Assembly (NCBI RefSeq): GCF_030159055.1
Contig: NZ_BQXQ01000005.1
Location: 1 to 64,000 of the forward strand
Direction of reading: 5' to 3'
Length of the DNA stretch: 64,000 nucleotides
From: Acidovorax sp. SUPP3334
GTDB taxonomy: Bacteria > Pseudomonadota > Gammaproteobacteria > Burkholderiales > Burkholderiaceae_C
The position numbers and the translations under genes are program-made. Positions 16,453-25,361 of this stretch are shown here, in pieces; positions within the stretch are counted from its first letter, which is position 1, and each line of letters begins with the position of its first letter. Under the pieces are notes generated by a model that was given only the letters and a program-made list of their open reading frames with translations, made no database searches and was not told the origin of the DNA.

Positions 16453-17403
16453 ATGCCTCCCGTTGCACTGGACGGGATGGAGGGCGCAGGCATGCCGCCC
16501 GCAGTCACCGCCTCTGCCGAGGTGCTGCGGTTGCAGGCCCTCGCAACGCGCCACGCCACGCCCTGTGGAGACGGGGAGCTGGTCTGGCACACGTGGGGCC
16601 ATCCCTCGCCAGAGCAGCCACCCCTGGTGCTGCTGCACGGCGGCAGCGGCAGTTGGACGCATTGGGTGCGCAATCTCGAAGACCTGGTGGCCGCCGGTCG
16701 CCAGGTGTGGGTTCCTGATCTGCCGGGTTTTGGCGATTCGGCCCTGCCACCCGTCGGTGCCGATGCCGACGCGCTGGTCGAGCCCCTTTACGAGGGCATG
16801 CGCACGCTGTGGGGGCCACGGCCGTGTGACCTGGTGGGGTTCTCCTTAGGCGGCATGGTGGCGGGGCTTTTGCTGGCCGATCACCCGGAACTTGCGCGCC
16901 AGCTGGTCGTGGTGGGGGCTCCGGCCATGGGCGTGGTGCCGCAGCGCCAGTTCGAACTGAAAGGCTGGCGCCACCTGCCTGCGGACCAGCAAACGGACGT
17001 TCACCGCCACAACCTCGCCGTGCTGATGCTGCAGGATCCCTCGCTCATCGAAGGCCTGGCACTCCACCTGCACGTGGCCAACGTCATGCGCGACCGCATG
17101 CCCCGCCGCCGGCTGGCGCACACGGACATCCTCGCGCGTTCGCTGCCGAAGGTGGCGTGCCCGGTGCATGCCATCTACGGCCGAAACGATGCGCTCTACA
17201 AGCGCTGGATCGTGGAACTGGAAGCCGCGTTCAAGGCCGTGACGCCGGACTTCCGCGGCTTGGCCTTCATCCCCGATGCGGGCCATTGGGTGCAGTTCGA
17301 GCAGCCCCGGCCGTTCATGGCGGCGCTGCTGGCAGCGCTCGAAGACGGGGTACGACCCCGCTCGGACAAGCCGGACAAGCCGGGCAAGGCAGGTGGGGCA
17401 TGA
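16453..17403 (+). CDS. alpha/beta hydrolase
   Basis: A protein of about 316 residues with the alpha/beta hydrolase fold. It shows the oxyanion block VLLHGGSGSWTHW, the nucleophile elbow GFSLGGM, and a late DAGHWVQFEQP that supplies the catalytic His. The acid is probably in YGRNDALY. It has no signal peptide, so it is cytoplasmic, and the substrate is unknown; it resembles MhpC/epoxide-hydrolase-like esterases. The start is uncertain: ATG 16453 is used; GTG 16441, which overlaps the aroQ stop, and ATG 16492, which has GGAGG upstream, are alternatives. The stop overlaps the arfB start (ATGA). Confidence 0.75.
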   Translation: MPPVALDGMEGAGMPPAVTASAEVLRLQALATRHATPCGDGELVWHTWGHPSPEQPPLVLLHGGSGSWTHWVRNLEDLVAAGRQVWVPDLPGFGDSALPPVGADADALVEPLYEGMRTLWGPRPCDLVGFSLGGMVAGLLLADHPELARQLVVVGAPAMGVVPQRQFELKGWRHLPADQQTDVHRHNLAVLMLQDPSLIEGLALHLHVANVMRDRMPRRRLAHTDILARSLPKVACPVHAIYGRNDALYKRWIVELEAAFKAVTPDFRGLAFIPDAGHWVQFEQPRPFMAALLAALEDGVRPRSDKPDKPGKAGGA

Positions 17404-17819
17404 CTTCACAGGCGGGGGCGGCGACTCCGCAAGTGGATGAACGCGAGGTCGAAATCACCGCCATGCGCGCGCAAGGCGCGGGCGGCCAGAACGTCAACAA
17501 AGTGTCGAGCGCGGTACACCTGCGGTTCGACATCGCGGCGTCGTCTTTGCCCGATGGCGTGAAGGAGCGCCTGCTCGCCCTGCGCGACAGCCGCATCACG
17601 CAAGAGGGCGTGCTGGTGATCAAGGCCCAGCAGTACCGCAGCCAGGAAGCCAACCGGCTCGACGGCCTGGAGCGCCTGCAGGCCCTGGTGGCGAGCGTGG
17701 CGCAGCCCCCGCGCGTGCGCCGCGCCACCCGGCCGACCTATGGCTCGAAACAGCGCCGGCTGGAATCCAAGAGCGTGCGGTCCGGCATCAAGGCGTTGCG
17801 CGGGCCGGTGCGGGACTGA
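17400..17819 (+). CDS. arfB: alternative ribosome-rescue factor ArfB
   Basis: A 139-residue peptidyl-tRNA hydrolase that frees ribosomes stalled at mRNA ends without a stop codon. The class I release-factor motif is RAQGAGGQNVNKVSSAVHLRF, where GGQ enters the peptidyl transferase centre. The basic C-terminal tail (RRATRPTYGSKQRRLESK...RSGIKALRG) inserts in the empty mRNA channel and is typical of ArfB/YaeJ. The ATG at 17400 overlaps the upstream hydrolase stop, indicating translational coupling. Length is normal for the family. Confidence 0.93.
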   Translation: MTSQAGAATPQVDEREVEITAMRAQGAGGQNVNKVSSAVHLRFDIAASSLPDGVKERLLALRDSRITQEGVLVIKAQQYRSQEANRLDGLERLQALVASVAQPPRVRRATRPTYGSKQRRLESKSVRSGIKALRGPVRD

Positions 17820-17912
17820 TTCTGCCAAGGCGCACCACGGGGTGAACTCCCGCACCGTGCGACACTCCAAACCGCTTCGCAACTCTGCAGAAATGCCTTC
17901 TGACGCCTATCG

Positions 17913-18596
17913 ATGCTCGATCTGCCGCTCCCCTTTTTGAACCGTCCCGCCGCGTCCCAGACCGCCTCTCCCTGGCTGCTCGTGCTCATGCACGGTGTGG
18001 GCAGCAACGAGGGCGATCTCTTTGGCGTGGCGCCGCATGTTCCCCCGCAATTTCACGTCGTCAGCCTGCGCGCGCCGCACACCATGGGCCCGAACGCGAA
18101 TGCGTGGTTCGAATTTTCCGTACTGCCCGACGGAAGCCGTTCCATCCACGAAACGCAGGAAGCCGCCAGCCGCTCGCTGGTCGCGCTCACGGTGGAGGCC
18201 GCGGCTGCGCAACTGGGCGTTCCGCCGGAGCGCGTGGTTTTGGGCGGTTTCAGCCAGGGCGGCATCATGGCGCTGTCGATGCTGCTCACACGGCCTGAAT
18301 TGTTGCGTGCCGCCATGGTGTGGCACAGCCGCCTGCTGCCGCAGGCCCTGCCGTTTTCTGCCCCGGCCGAGGCCATGCGCGGCAAGCCGCTGTGGGTGAG
18401 CCACGGGGTGCAGGACAACGTGATTCCCCTTGCCAGTGCCCATGCGATTCGCGAGCACGCCCAGGGGCTTTCGCTGGACCTGACCTACCGCGAATACCCG
18501 GGGGCGCACGAGATCCGTCCTGGCGAACTGGCCGACGCGATGGCGTGGCTGGGCGCGCTCAAACCCACGCCTGAGCCTGCACCTTTGCACGGTTGA
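17913..18596 (+). CDS. phospholipase/carboxylesterase family hydrolase
   Basis: A 227-residue serine hydrolase of the phospholipase/carboxylesterase (acyl-protein-thioesterase-like) family. It has the MHGVGSNEGD oxyanion block, the nucleophile elbow GGFSQGGIMAL, the acid in SHGVQDNVIP and the His in EYPGAHEIRPGEL. It is the usual length, cytoplasmic and has no signal. It probably cleaves short-chain carboxyl esters; the native substrate is unknown. ATG 17913 lies 94 bp after arfB and could belong to the same transcript. Confidence 0.85.
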   Translation: MLDLPLPFLNRPAASQTASPWLLVLMHGVGSNEGDLFGVAPHVPPQFHVVSLRAPHTMGPNANAWFEFSVLPDGSRSIHETQEAASRSLVALTVEAAAAQLGVPPERVVLGGFSQGGIMALSMLLTRPELLRAAMVWHSRLLPQALPFSAPAEAMRGKPLWVSHGVQDNVIPLASAHAIREHAQGLSLDLTYREYPGAHEIRPGELADAMAWLGALKPTPEPAPLHG

Positions 18597-18773
18597 GGCG
18601 CTCGATCACGCGGTGCCTGTACACGATGGGCAGGCACCGGTCGCCGGACAGCGCGGTTATCCCATGCCGTCACACGGCGTTACGGCAGTGCGGAGCCCAT
18701 CGTTTCCAATCGACGGGCAACTGCGGCCGATGCTGCGGACGTGTTCTCGAAACCAACGACCAAGGATGATTTG

Positions 18774-19661
18774 ATGCCCGAACGTGAGACGGTGGAGTTG
18801 CGGCCCGCGCAGGAGCCTTCGCGTGCGTGGATTCCCGTGGTGCTGATCGCGGGTGCACTGGGCGCGGGCGCCGCCTGGTGGTTCTGGGGGCGTGCGGATT
18901 CTGCGCCGTCCGCATCGCCGGCCGTGGCCAGCCAGGCCGCGTCCGAACCCGCTTCGGCGCCGGCGTCTGCGGCGTCGGGCCCGCTGCATCCGATGGAAGC
19001 CGTCCAGCCTGCGGAGGCGGCGTTGCCCTCGATGGCCGAATCGGACCGTACTGTGGCGGATGCGGTCACGGGATGGGTGGGCGCGCAGTCCGTCGCGTCC
19101 CTGCTGCGCATCGACGGTTTCGTGCAGCGTGCGGTGGCGACCGTGGACAACCTCCCGCGCCAGAGCGCTCCCTCGCGGATGTGGCCGGTGCAACCCGCAC
19201 CGCAGCGTTTTCTGGTGGACGGCGAGGGCAGCGACAACGAGACGATCGCCGCCGCCAATCCGGCCCGCTACCGCGCCTTCGTCATGCTGGCCGAAGCGAT
19301 TCCGCAAGACCAGGCCGTCGCGCTGTATGCCCGGCTCTACCCGCTGTTCCAGCAGGCGTATGAGGAACTGGGCTTTCCACGCCGTTACTTCAATGACCGC
19401 CTGGTCGCTGCGCTGGACAACCTGCTGCAGGCGCCCGAGCCTGCCGGGCCGATCCGCGTGCAGCTCACCAAGGTGACCGGAGAAGTGCGTTCCACGCGCC
19501 CCTGGGTGCGCTACGAATTCGCGGAGCCCAAGCTGCAGGCGTTGTCGAGCGGCCAGAAAATCCTGGTGCGGATGGGCGTGGAGAACGAGCGCCGCATGAA
19601 GACCGTGTTGTCCGAGTTGCGCCAGCGGATCGCCACGGGCGAGATGGCGCGCAAGCCCTGA
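18774..19661 (+). CDS. DUF3014 family membrane protein
   Basis: A 295-residue protein with a single N-terminal transmembrane helix (WIPVVLIAGALGAGAAWWFWG), an Ala/Ser/Pro linker and a conserved soluble domain with VASLLRIDGFVQRAVATVDNLPR and RRYFNDRLVAALDNLL, which I recognise as DUF3014. The bulk should be periplasmic. The function is unknown. ATG 18774 is preceded by AAGGA nine bases upstream and starts just before the helix. It is convergent with mtfA, separated by a short region containing a repeat core. Confidence 0.75.
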   Translation: MPERETVELRPAQEPSRAWIPVVLIAGALGAGAAWWFWGRADSAPSASPAVASQAASEPASAPASAASGPLHPMEAVQPAEAALPSMAESDRTVADAVTGWVGAQSVASLLRIDGFVQRAVATVDNLPRQSAPSRMWPVQPAPQRFLVDGEGSDNETIAAANPARYRAFVMLAEAIPQDQAVALYARLYPLFQQAYEELGFPRRYFNDRLVAALDNLLQAPEPAGPIRVQLTKVTGEVRSTRPWVRYEFAEPKLQALSSGQKILVRMGVENERRMKTVLSELRQRIATGEMARKP

Positions 19662-19769
19662 GCGGTGATGGTGCTGCCGGGTTCGAATCGGCCCACGCGG
19701 CGACCTCTACCCGGCCATTGGGCGACCGGTGCTGACGCGTCGATTCACTTCTATTCACTTGGCGGTGAT

Positions 19770-19805
19770 TGATTTTGCTATTGAAAATATAGCAAAAGAG
19801 GCATA
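19770..19805 (+). repeat. ATAGC-cored repeat, copy 2 (core only)
   Basis: The core GCTATTGAAAATATAGC (19777-19793) is present, but the GGCCTC arm is degraded. It sits between the convergent DUF3014 and mtfA genes and overlaps the mtfA stop region. Confidence 0.6.
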
Positions 19806-20654
19806 TTAAACGCCGGCGTTCGGCCGATTCGGCGCCAACTCGCGATGAAAGAAGGCGTCCAGCGCGGGCATCAGCGACGGGAACTCGGCGGCGAACCTTT
19901 CCCGGTCCACGAAGTACGCCTCGCACGCGACCGCGAAGAACTCCGCAGGGGCGGTCGCTCCATAGGCGTCCAGCCACGGCCACTCGCCACCGAAACGCTC
20001 CGCAACGATCACCCGCTCGCGAAATGCGTCGTAGGCCGGCTGCCAGGCCGAGCGCCATGCCTGGCGTGCAGCGTGTGCGCTGGGCGCACCCAGAAACCCG
20101 GAGGGCAGCGGCGGAAAGCCATCGGCGGCGCCGTTATGCATGTCCAGCTTGTGCACGAACTCGTGGATGACGACGCTCATGCCCCGATCGCTGCCCCGGC
20201 CGGCGCTGTCCACTGCGGGCCAGCTCAGCATGACCGGGCCCCGGTGCATGGCCTCGCCCAGCAGCACTTCGGTGTAGTCATGCACCACGCCCGCTGCGTC
20301 GGTGGACTGGCGGCGGGCCACCGCTTCGCCGGGGTGCACCACGATGCCCACGAAATCGCCGTACCAGTCGAGGGCCTGCGCCGGAGGCCCCCAGTGCAGC
20401 AGCGGCAGGCAGGCCTGGGCCGCGATGGCGACGGCCATGGCATCGGTCACCACCAGGCCGTGGGCGCCGGTGAATTCCTTGCGTTGCAGAAAGAGGGCGC
20501 TCAGGGCGCGCAGCTTGGCCTGGTCGTGCAGGGGCAGGGCGTAGAGAAAGGGGTAGCGCTGCAGCGTTTGCAGCCAGAGCGTGGCGGAGATTTCCGGCAC
20601 GGGTGCGACGGCTGCGCGCACGCGGCGCCAGAGTTTGTTCAAGAGAGCAGGCAT
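19806..20654 (-). CDS. mtfA: zinc-dependent peptidase, MtfA family
   Basis: A 282-residue MtfA-like metallopeptidase. The zinc motif HEFVH lies in VVIHEFVHKLDMHNG. Downstream, the TAPAEFFAVACEAYF helix supplies the third ligand, as in the MtfA/anthrax-lethal-factor-like fold. In E. coli MtfA binds the glucose repressor Mlc and has peptidase activity; that partner is not visible here. It is cytoplasmic. ATG 20654 gives the family-like start MPALLNKLW. It is the last gene of the minus-strand envelope cluster, 53 bp after lpxH. Confidence 0.88.
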   Translation of the reverse strand: MPALLNKLWRRVRAAVAPVPEISATLWLQTLQRYPFLYALPLHDQAKLRALSALFLQRKEFTGAHGLVVTDAMAVAIAAQACLPLLHWGPPAQALDWYGDFVGIVVHPGEAVARRQSTDAAGVVHDYTEVLLGEAMHRGPVMLSWPAVDSAGRGSDRGMSVVIHEFVHKLDMHNGAADGFPPLPSGFLGAPSAHAARQAWRSAWQPAYDAFRERVIVAERFGGEWPWLDAYGATAPAEFFAVACEAYFVDRERFAAEFPSLMPALDAFFHRELAPNRPNAGV

Positions 20655-20707
20655 GCAACGAGCGGAAGGCCTGCTTGCGCACTCCCGGCCAAAAAATGAG
20701 ATGCCGT

Positions 20708-21496
20708 TTACATGGGGACGGCGCTCAGCCGTTCCAAGCCCTGTCCGGGCGACAGGCGCAGCACCTCGGCGCGGGGCGGGTGTGCGGCGGCATCCCAATC
20801 GCTCAGCACCACGCGCTGCAGGCCCGTGCCGAGCGCATGCACCGCCGGACGGTGGGTGTGGCCGTGGATCAGCGTGCGCGCGCCGGCTGCCCGCAGCCAG
20901 TCCTGCGTGGCAGGGCCGTCGAGGTCTGCGTAGGTGGCATCGCCGGCCTGTTTGCGCGCCTCGCTTTGCTCGCGTATGCCGCGCGCCTGCTGGCGCCGTA
21001 CGGCCAGGGGCTGGGACAGGAAACGCTGCTGCCATTCGGCGCTGCGGGCCTGCAACCGAAAGCGCTGGTAGTCCACGTCGTCCAGGCACAGCAGGTCGCC
21101 ATGGCTGAGCACCGTGCGCTCGCCCGCAAAGTGCAGCACGGTGGGGTCGTGCAGGCCCGTCAATCCGCACGCGGCCAGAAACCGGGCCCCGACGAGGAAG
21201 TCGCGGTTGCCATGCATGAAGAAGATAGGGCGGTTGCGCGCCGCTTCGCGCAGAACGGCGCAGCATTCGGCCTCGAACGCGCCGTCGGCATCGCTCGTGC
21301 AGTCGTCGCCCACCCACACCTCGAACAGGTCGCCGAGGATGAACACCGCGCTGGCCTCAGTCTTTTGCAGGTAGCGGCGCCATGCCTGGAAGGTGGCCGG
21401 TTCGCTGGCCTGCAGATGCAGGTCGGAAATGAATTCGACCGTGCGCCAGTCCGAAGGAGCGGCAAGCTCCTCGAACCGGGGCACGGTCGTGGTCAC
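20708..21496 (-). CDS. lpxH: UDP-2,3-diacylglucosamine diphosphatase
   Basis: A 262-residue calcineurin-like phosphoesterase that hydrolyses UDP-2,3-diacylglucosamine to lipid X and UMP in lipid A synthesis, at the inner face of the inner membrane. The metal ligands are all present: ISDLHLQ, GDLFEVWVGDD, HGNRDFL, and HGHTHRP near the C-terminus. The GTG at 21496 gives MTTTVPRFEEL, which fits the usual beginning; a TTG at 21538, immediately after the ppiB stop, is in frame and possible. It is in an operon with ppiA and ppiB, a common betaproteobacterial arrangement. Confidence 0.93.
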   Translation of the reverse strand: MTTTVPRFEELAAPSDWRTVEFISDLHLQASEPATFQAWRRYLQKTEASAVFILGDLFEVWVGDDCTSDADGAFEAECCAVLREAARNRPIFFMHGNRDFLVGARFLAACGLTGLHDPTVLHFAGERTVLSHGDLLCLDDVDYQRFRLQARSAEWQQRFLSQPLAVRRQQARGIREQSEARKQAGDATYADLDGPATQDWLRAAGARTLIHGHTHRPAVHALGTGLQRVVLSDWDAAAHPPRAEVLRLSPGQGLERLSAVPM

Positions 21497-21538
21497 GGGC
21501 GGGCGGTGGTGGATGCGGATGCGCCGCTGTCGCCGCAA

Positions 21539-22045
21539 TTACAGCGCGACGGCCTTCTCGATGATGACGTCGTCTTTCGGCACGTCGTCATGGAAGCCCT
21601 TGCGGCCGGTTTTCACGGCCTTGATGGCATCGACCACTTCGGTGCCCTTGACCACTTTGCCGAACACGGCGTAGCCCCAGCCCTGTGCGGAAGGTGCGGT
21701 GTGGTTCAGGAAGCCGTTGTCCGCGACGTTGATGAAGAACTGGGCCGTTGCCGAGTGCGGATCGCTCGTGCGGGCCATGGCCACGGTGTAGTTGGCGTTC
21801 TTCAGGCCGTTGTTGGCTTCGTTTTCGATCGGGGCCTCGGCGCCCTTTTGGTTCATGCCGGGCTCGAAGCCGCCGCCCTGGACCATGAAGCCGGGGATCA
21901 CGCGGTGGAAGATTGTGTTGTCGTAGTGGCCCTTCTTCACGTACGCGAGGAAGTTCTCGGTCGACTTGGGTGCCTTTTCGGCATCGAGTTCGAGGGTGAT
22001 CACGCCGTGGCCGGCGATGTGCAGTTCGACTTGTGGGTGGCTCAT
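21539..22045 (-). CDS. ppiB: cytoplasmic peptidyl-prolyl isomerase (cyclophilin)
   Basis: A 168-residue cyclophilin that speeds cis-trans isomerisation of Xaa-Pro bonds in cytoplasmic proteins. The active-site block [15 protein letters not shown] holds the catalytic Arg and aromatic pocket. [15 protein letters not shown] and [13 protein letters not shown] complete the fold. It has no signal peptide. ATG 22045 with GGAGGGG-type purines upstream. It is closely related to the adjacent ppiA (tandem duplication) and lies 41 bp after it. Confidence 0.92.
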   Translation of the reverse strand: MSHPQVELHIAGHGVITLELDAEKAPKSTENFLAYVKKGHYDNTIFHRVIPGFMVQGGGFEPGMNQKGAEAPIENEANNGLKNANYTVAMARTSDPHSATAQFFINVADNGFLNHTAPSAQGWGYAVFGKVVKGTEVVDAIKAVKTGRKGFHDDVPKDDVIIEKAVAL

Positions 22046-22086
22046 GGGAGGGGTTCCTTGGGGTCTGTCGGGAGGTGCGCCGCGGC

Positions 22087-22671
22087 TTACTTGACCACGG
22101 TGGCGGAATTGATGAGGACGGGCGTGGTGGGCACGTTCTGGTGCATGCCCTTGTTGCCCGTGGACACGGCCTTGATCTTGTCGACCACGTCGTTGCCCGA
22201 GACCACCTTGCCGAACACGGCGTAGCCGTTGCCTTCACCGTTGGCGTTGAGCATGGCGTTGTCCTTCACGTTGATGAAGAACTGCGAGGTGGCCGAGTCC
22301 GGATTGCCGGTGCGGGCCATGGCGATGGTGTAGTTGTCGTTCTTGAGGCCGTTGTTGGCCTCCAGCGCGATCGGTGGCTTGGTGGGCTTTTGCTGCATGT
22401 CGGGCGTGAAACCGCCGCCCTGGATCATGAAGCCGTTGATCACACGGTGAAAGATGGTGCCGTCGTAGTGCTTGTCCTTCACATAGGACAAGAAGTTGTC
22501 CACCGTCTTCGGTGCCTTGGCGGGGTCGAGCTGGACCACGATGTCGCCCATCGATGTGGACAGCTTCACCTTGGGTGCGGCCGCATCTTGCGCCTGCACG
22601 GGTGCTGCTGAAACGATAGCTGCCAGCGCAATGCTGGCAAGCGCCAGGGTCGAATTTCTTCTGGAAATCAT
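22087..22671 (-). CDS. ppiA: periplasmic peptidyl-prolyl isomerase (cyclophilin)
   Basis: A 194-residue cyclophilin with a cleavable Sec signal ([27 protein letters not shown]), so it is periplasmic. Catalytic block [15 protein letters not shown] and [13 protein letters not shown] are intact. The ATG at 22671 has GAAGGAG seven bases upstream and overlaps the TGA of the L,D-transpeptidase gene (ATGA), showing translational coupling. It would assist folding of envelope proteins; the coupling to a peptidoglycan enzyme is notable. Confidence 0.92.
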   Translation of the reverse strand: MISRRNSTLALASIALAAIVSAAPVQAQDAAAPKVKLSTSMGDIVVQLDPAKAPKTVDNFLSYVKDKHYDGTIFHRVINGFMIQGGGFTPDMQQKPTKPPIALEANNGLKNDNYTIAMARTGNPDSATSQFFINVKDNAMLNANGEGNGYAVFGKVVSGNDVVDKIKAVSTGNKGMHQNVPTTPVLINSATVVK

Positions 22672-23954
22672 CCAATCACTCCTTCGAAAAATATCTGCCA
22701 TTGGTTGCCCTTGCGCGTCCAGTACTGGCGCTTCACGGGGCCGGTGCGAGCACCTTCGATGACTTCGCCGAACGTTACCACCATGGTGTCGGAGGCATCC
22801 GTCCAGCGCAGCAGGGTCTTGTCCTTGAGCTGGATCGGCCGGCCGCGGAGCGCGCGCGTTTCGGCGCTGAGCTGTTTGGAAAACTCCTGCAGCGGCATCT
22901 TGCCGTAGCTCTGGAACGTCGGCGCATAAAACCCCATCAGGCGCTGCAGGTCACCCTGCGACTTGGCCGTCCGCCATGCGTCCAGCACGGCATCGAATGC
23001 CTTGCGGTCGGCCTGCACGGCCTGGGGCTGCACCCACTGCAACTGCCGGGCGATCACCACGGGCGTGGAGCGCGGCTCCACGGTGCGCAGGATGCGTTCC
23101 AGATCGGGGTTGGCCAGTGCCAGGCAGCCGTCGGTGGCCAGGGGCGCCCGCGAGAACTGGTCGGGCGGCGTGCCGTGCAGCCAGATGCCGCTGCCGGTCT
23201 TGCCGCGGCTCTGGTCCAGCGGGTTCGGGTAATTGATGGGCAGAGCGCCCGCGCCGTAGAAATCTTTGAGCGTGGCCGGGTCCAGGCGGCTCGTGATGAA
23301 GTACACGCCCAAGGGGGTGCGCTGGTCGCCCTCGATCAGCTTTTCGATTCCGAGCTTGCCCACCGAGGCGTAATAGTCGGCCACCAGTTCCAGCCCGTTC
23401 GGCGTGTTCTCGAACAGATAAAGCCGCGATCGCGAGGCATCCACCGCGATGGCGTGGCGTGAGCGGAGCGACAACTCGATGAACTGCGCTGGAATGCTGC
23501 GCACCTGGGGCCGCACGCGCAGCGCATCCGTGCGCTGCCGAGACTCGGCGCGCAGCTCGGCCAGAATATCGGCGGCCTCCTGCGGTGGCGGGGCATCACC
23601 CTGGCCGGCGGGCACGTCGCCCATCTGCCGCAGCGGCCGGGTGCGGGCCGAAAGTAAATCGCCCAGCGCCAGTTGCGCGAGCTGGAAGTTGGGATGGTCG
23701 CGCACCAGGCTTTCGGCCTTGGCCAGCGCTTCACGGCCCTTGCCTTCGCCCGTCAGGCGGTACACCTCCATGAGGCGCTTTTCCGCCTGGCCATCGACGA
23801 GCGGGGCGGGCCGGACCGGCGCCGTGCGTGCGTTCTTGCCCACGGCGCGCAGCTTGTCGCCCTGCGCATGGGCCGGCAGTGCGCTGGCCGCCAGCAGCGA
23901 CAGCGCCATGCTCGCCGCAATGCCGCGGCTCCAGGAGGAACGTCCCGCAGGCAT
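22668..23954 (-). CDS. L,D-transpeptidase family protein
   Basis: A 428-residue exported protein with a signal peptide ([16 protein letters not shown]) and a YkuD L,D-transpeptidase domain in the middle. The catalytic motif HGTP...S...TDGCLAL places the nucleophile Cys in a normal context. The C-terminal 120 residues (from about [22 protein letters not shown]) look like an NTF2-like Cds6-type domain also seen in the neighbouring TPR protein. These enzymes make 3-3 crosslinks in, or attach proteins to, peptidoglycan. ATG 23954 is chosen over an upstream TTG because it starts the signal sequence. It overlaps ppiA and lies 97 bp after the TPR gene. Confidence 0.88.
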   Translation of the reverse strand: MPAGRSSWSRGIAASMALSLLAASALPAHAQGDKLRAVGKNARTAPVRPAPLVDGQAEKRLMEVYRLTGEGKGREALAKAESLVRDHPNFQLAQLALGDLLSARTRPLRQMGDVPAGQGDAPPPQEAADILAELRAESRQRTDALRVRPQVRSIPAQFIELSLRSRHAIAVDASRSRLYLFENTPNGLELVADYYASVGKLGIEKLIEGDQRTPLGVYFITSRLDPATLKDFYGAGALPINYPNPLDQSRGKTGSGIWLHGTPPDQFSRAPLATDGCLALANPDLERILRTVEPRSTPVVIARQLQWVQPQAVQADRKAFDAVLDAWRTAKSQGDLQRLMGFYAPTFQSYGKMPLQEFSKQLSAETRALRGRPIQLKDKTLLRWTDASDTMVVTFGEVIEGARTGPVKRQYWTRKGNQWQIFFEGVIG

Positions 23955-24051
23955 CCGGGGCGTCAAGCGAGTGCGGGTGCGGCGCGTTGCGCCTGCAAAG
24001 GGCAAGGGAGCATCCCGACAGCGATAGGCCGCATCACCGAACAGCCTGCCA

Positions 24052-25149
24052 TCAACCGCCCGTGGCTTCGCGCACGATGGTCCATTGGCCGCCGGTGTTC
24101 ACCAGATCCAGCGTCTTTCGGCTGTTCACGCTGTAGCTGCCGGAGCTGTAGCCCTGGCGAAAGCGTGCCTGGGCCTTGTTGCCGTTCACGGAAACGCGCA
24201 GGTCGCTCACGCTGACATTGATCTTGGCACGGCCGACGATGCGGTCGCGGCGCTCTTTTTCCCAGGCCGCGTGGCTTTGCTTGCCGTTGGGGGTGTAGTT
24301 CTTGTCGTAGGCCGCCAGGTAGGCGTTCATGTCCTGGCTTTCCCAGGCCTTGGCCCACGCATGCACGGCAGCGGACACGTCTTTTTCAGCGGTGGCGCTG
24401 GCGGTGCCTGAGCCCGTCGATGCGGCGGCAGCAGGCGCGGGTGCCGGAGCCGGGGAGGGCGCAGGTGCGGCCGCAACGGGCGGCGCGGCCGGGGTGGGTG
24501 CAGGAGCTGGCGCGGCCGGCGCGGCGGTGACTGGGGCTGGAGCGGGTGCCGGTGCGGTGCGCGGTGCTGCCGCGGCCACCGGGGTGGTGGCGGCAGCAGG
24601 TGCCTTTGCGCTGGAAGCCTTGGGGTCGGTGGAGAACAGGTCGCGGATCAATGCCAGCTTGGGCTTGACCGAATTGGCATGCGTGGCGTCCAGCTGCAGC
24701 GCCTTGTTGTAGGCCTGGCTGGCCAGCTTGGCGTAGATGTCGCCCAGGTTTTCATGCGCGGTGGCATAGCTGGGGTTGGTGCGGATCGCCATCTCGAGCG
24801 CGGTGCGCGCCTTGTCGAGCTGGTTCTGGTTGGCGTACAGCACCGCCAGGTTGTTGTAGGGCTCGGGCAGTTCGGGATAGTCTTCGGTGAGCTTGGTGAA
24901 GGTGGCGACCGCTTCGGTCTGCTTGCCCGAGTCCGCCTGGGCCACGCCGCGCAGGAAGCGCAGTTGCGGATCGCGCGGGTTGGCGGTGAGCCGCTGGTCG
25001 GCCTTGGCCAGGGCGTCGGCGGGCTTGCCGGCCTTCAGCAACTGGGTGATGTCGGCGTAATCGTCCGCATGGGCCAGCGGGGCACCCAGCAAGGCCGACA
25101 GGGCGATCAGGCGCAGGAGATGGGCAACGGTACGTTGTGGGTGCTTCAT
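24052..25149 (-). CDS. TPR protein with C-terminal Cds6/NTF2-like domain
   Basis: A 365-residue periplasmic protein. The signal peptide ends LGAPLAHA. Residues 30-155 carry three to four TPR units (PQLRFLRGVAQADSG, PEPYNNLAVLYANQN, ATAHENLGDIYAKLA). An Ala/Pro linker of about 80 residues follows, probably spanning the cell wall. The C-terminal domain of about 110 residues (VHAWAKAWESQDMNAYLAAYD...) resembles the tail of the next gene's product. This suggests it is a partner or scaffold of the L,D-transpeptidase. ATG 25149. It is divergent from cysS across 212 bp that must hold both promoters. Confidence 0.8.
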   Translation of the reverse strand: MKHPQRTVAHLLRLIALSALLGAPLAHADDYADITQLLKAGKPADALAKADQRLTANPRDPQLRFLRGVAQADSGKQTEAVATFTKLTEDYPELPEPYNNLAVLYANQNQLDKARTALEMAIRTNPSYATAHENLGDIYAKLASQAYNKALQLDATHANSVKPKLALIRDLFSTDPKASSAKAPAAATTPVAAAAPRTAPAPAPAPVTAAPAAPAPAPTPAAPPVAAAPAPSPAPAPAPAAAASTGSGTASATAEKDVSAAVHAWAKAWESQDMNAYLAAYDKNYTPNGKQSHAAWEKERRDRIVGRAKINVSVSDLRVSVNGNKAQARFRQGYSSGSYSVNSRKTLDLVNTGGQWTIVREATGG

Positions 25150-25361
25150 GGGCGGACGGAGTGGTTGGAGGTGTCAAGCCGTAACGGAGGCTTATACTGC
25201 GGCGGATTGTAGCTGAGGGGTTTGTCATGCCGGTGCACTGTTGCCGCTCCTGATTTTGCTGGTGCGCACCGCCGCGCACAGCCCTTCCGAGAGGCTCCAG
25301 CCTCTTCGCGCAGCCCCTGCCCGGGCGCCGGCTGCACCATCCACCCCTTGACTGAATTTCC

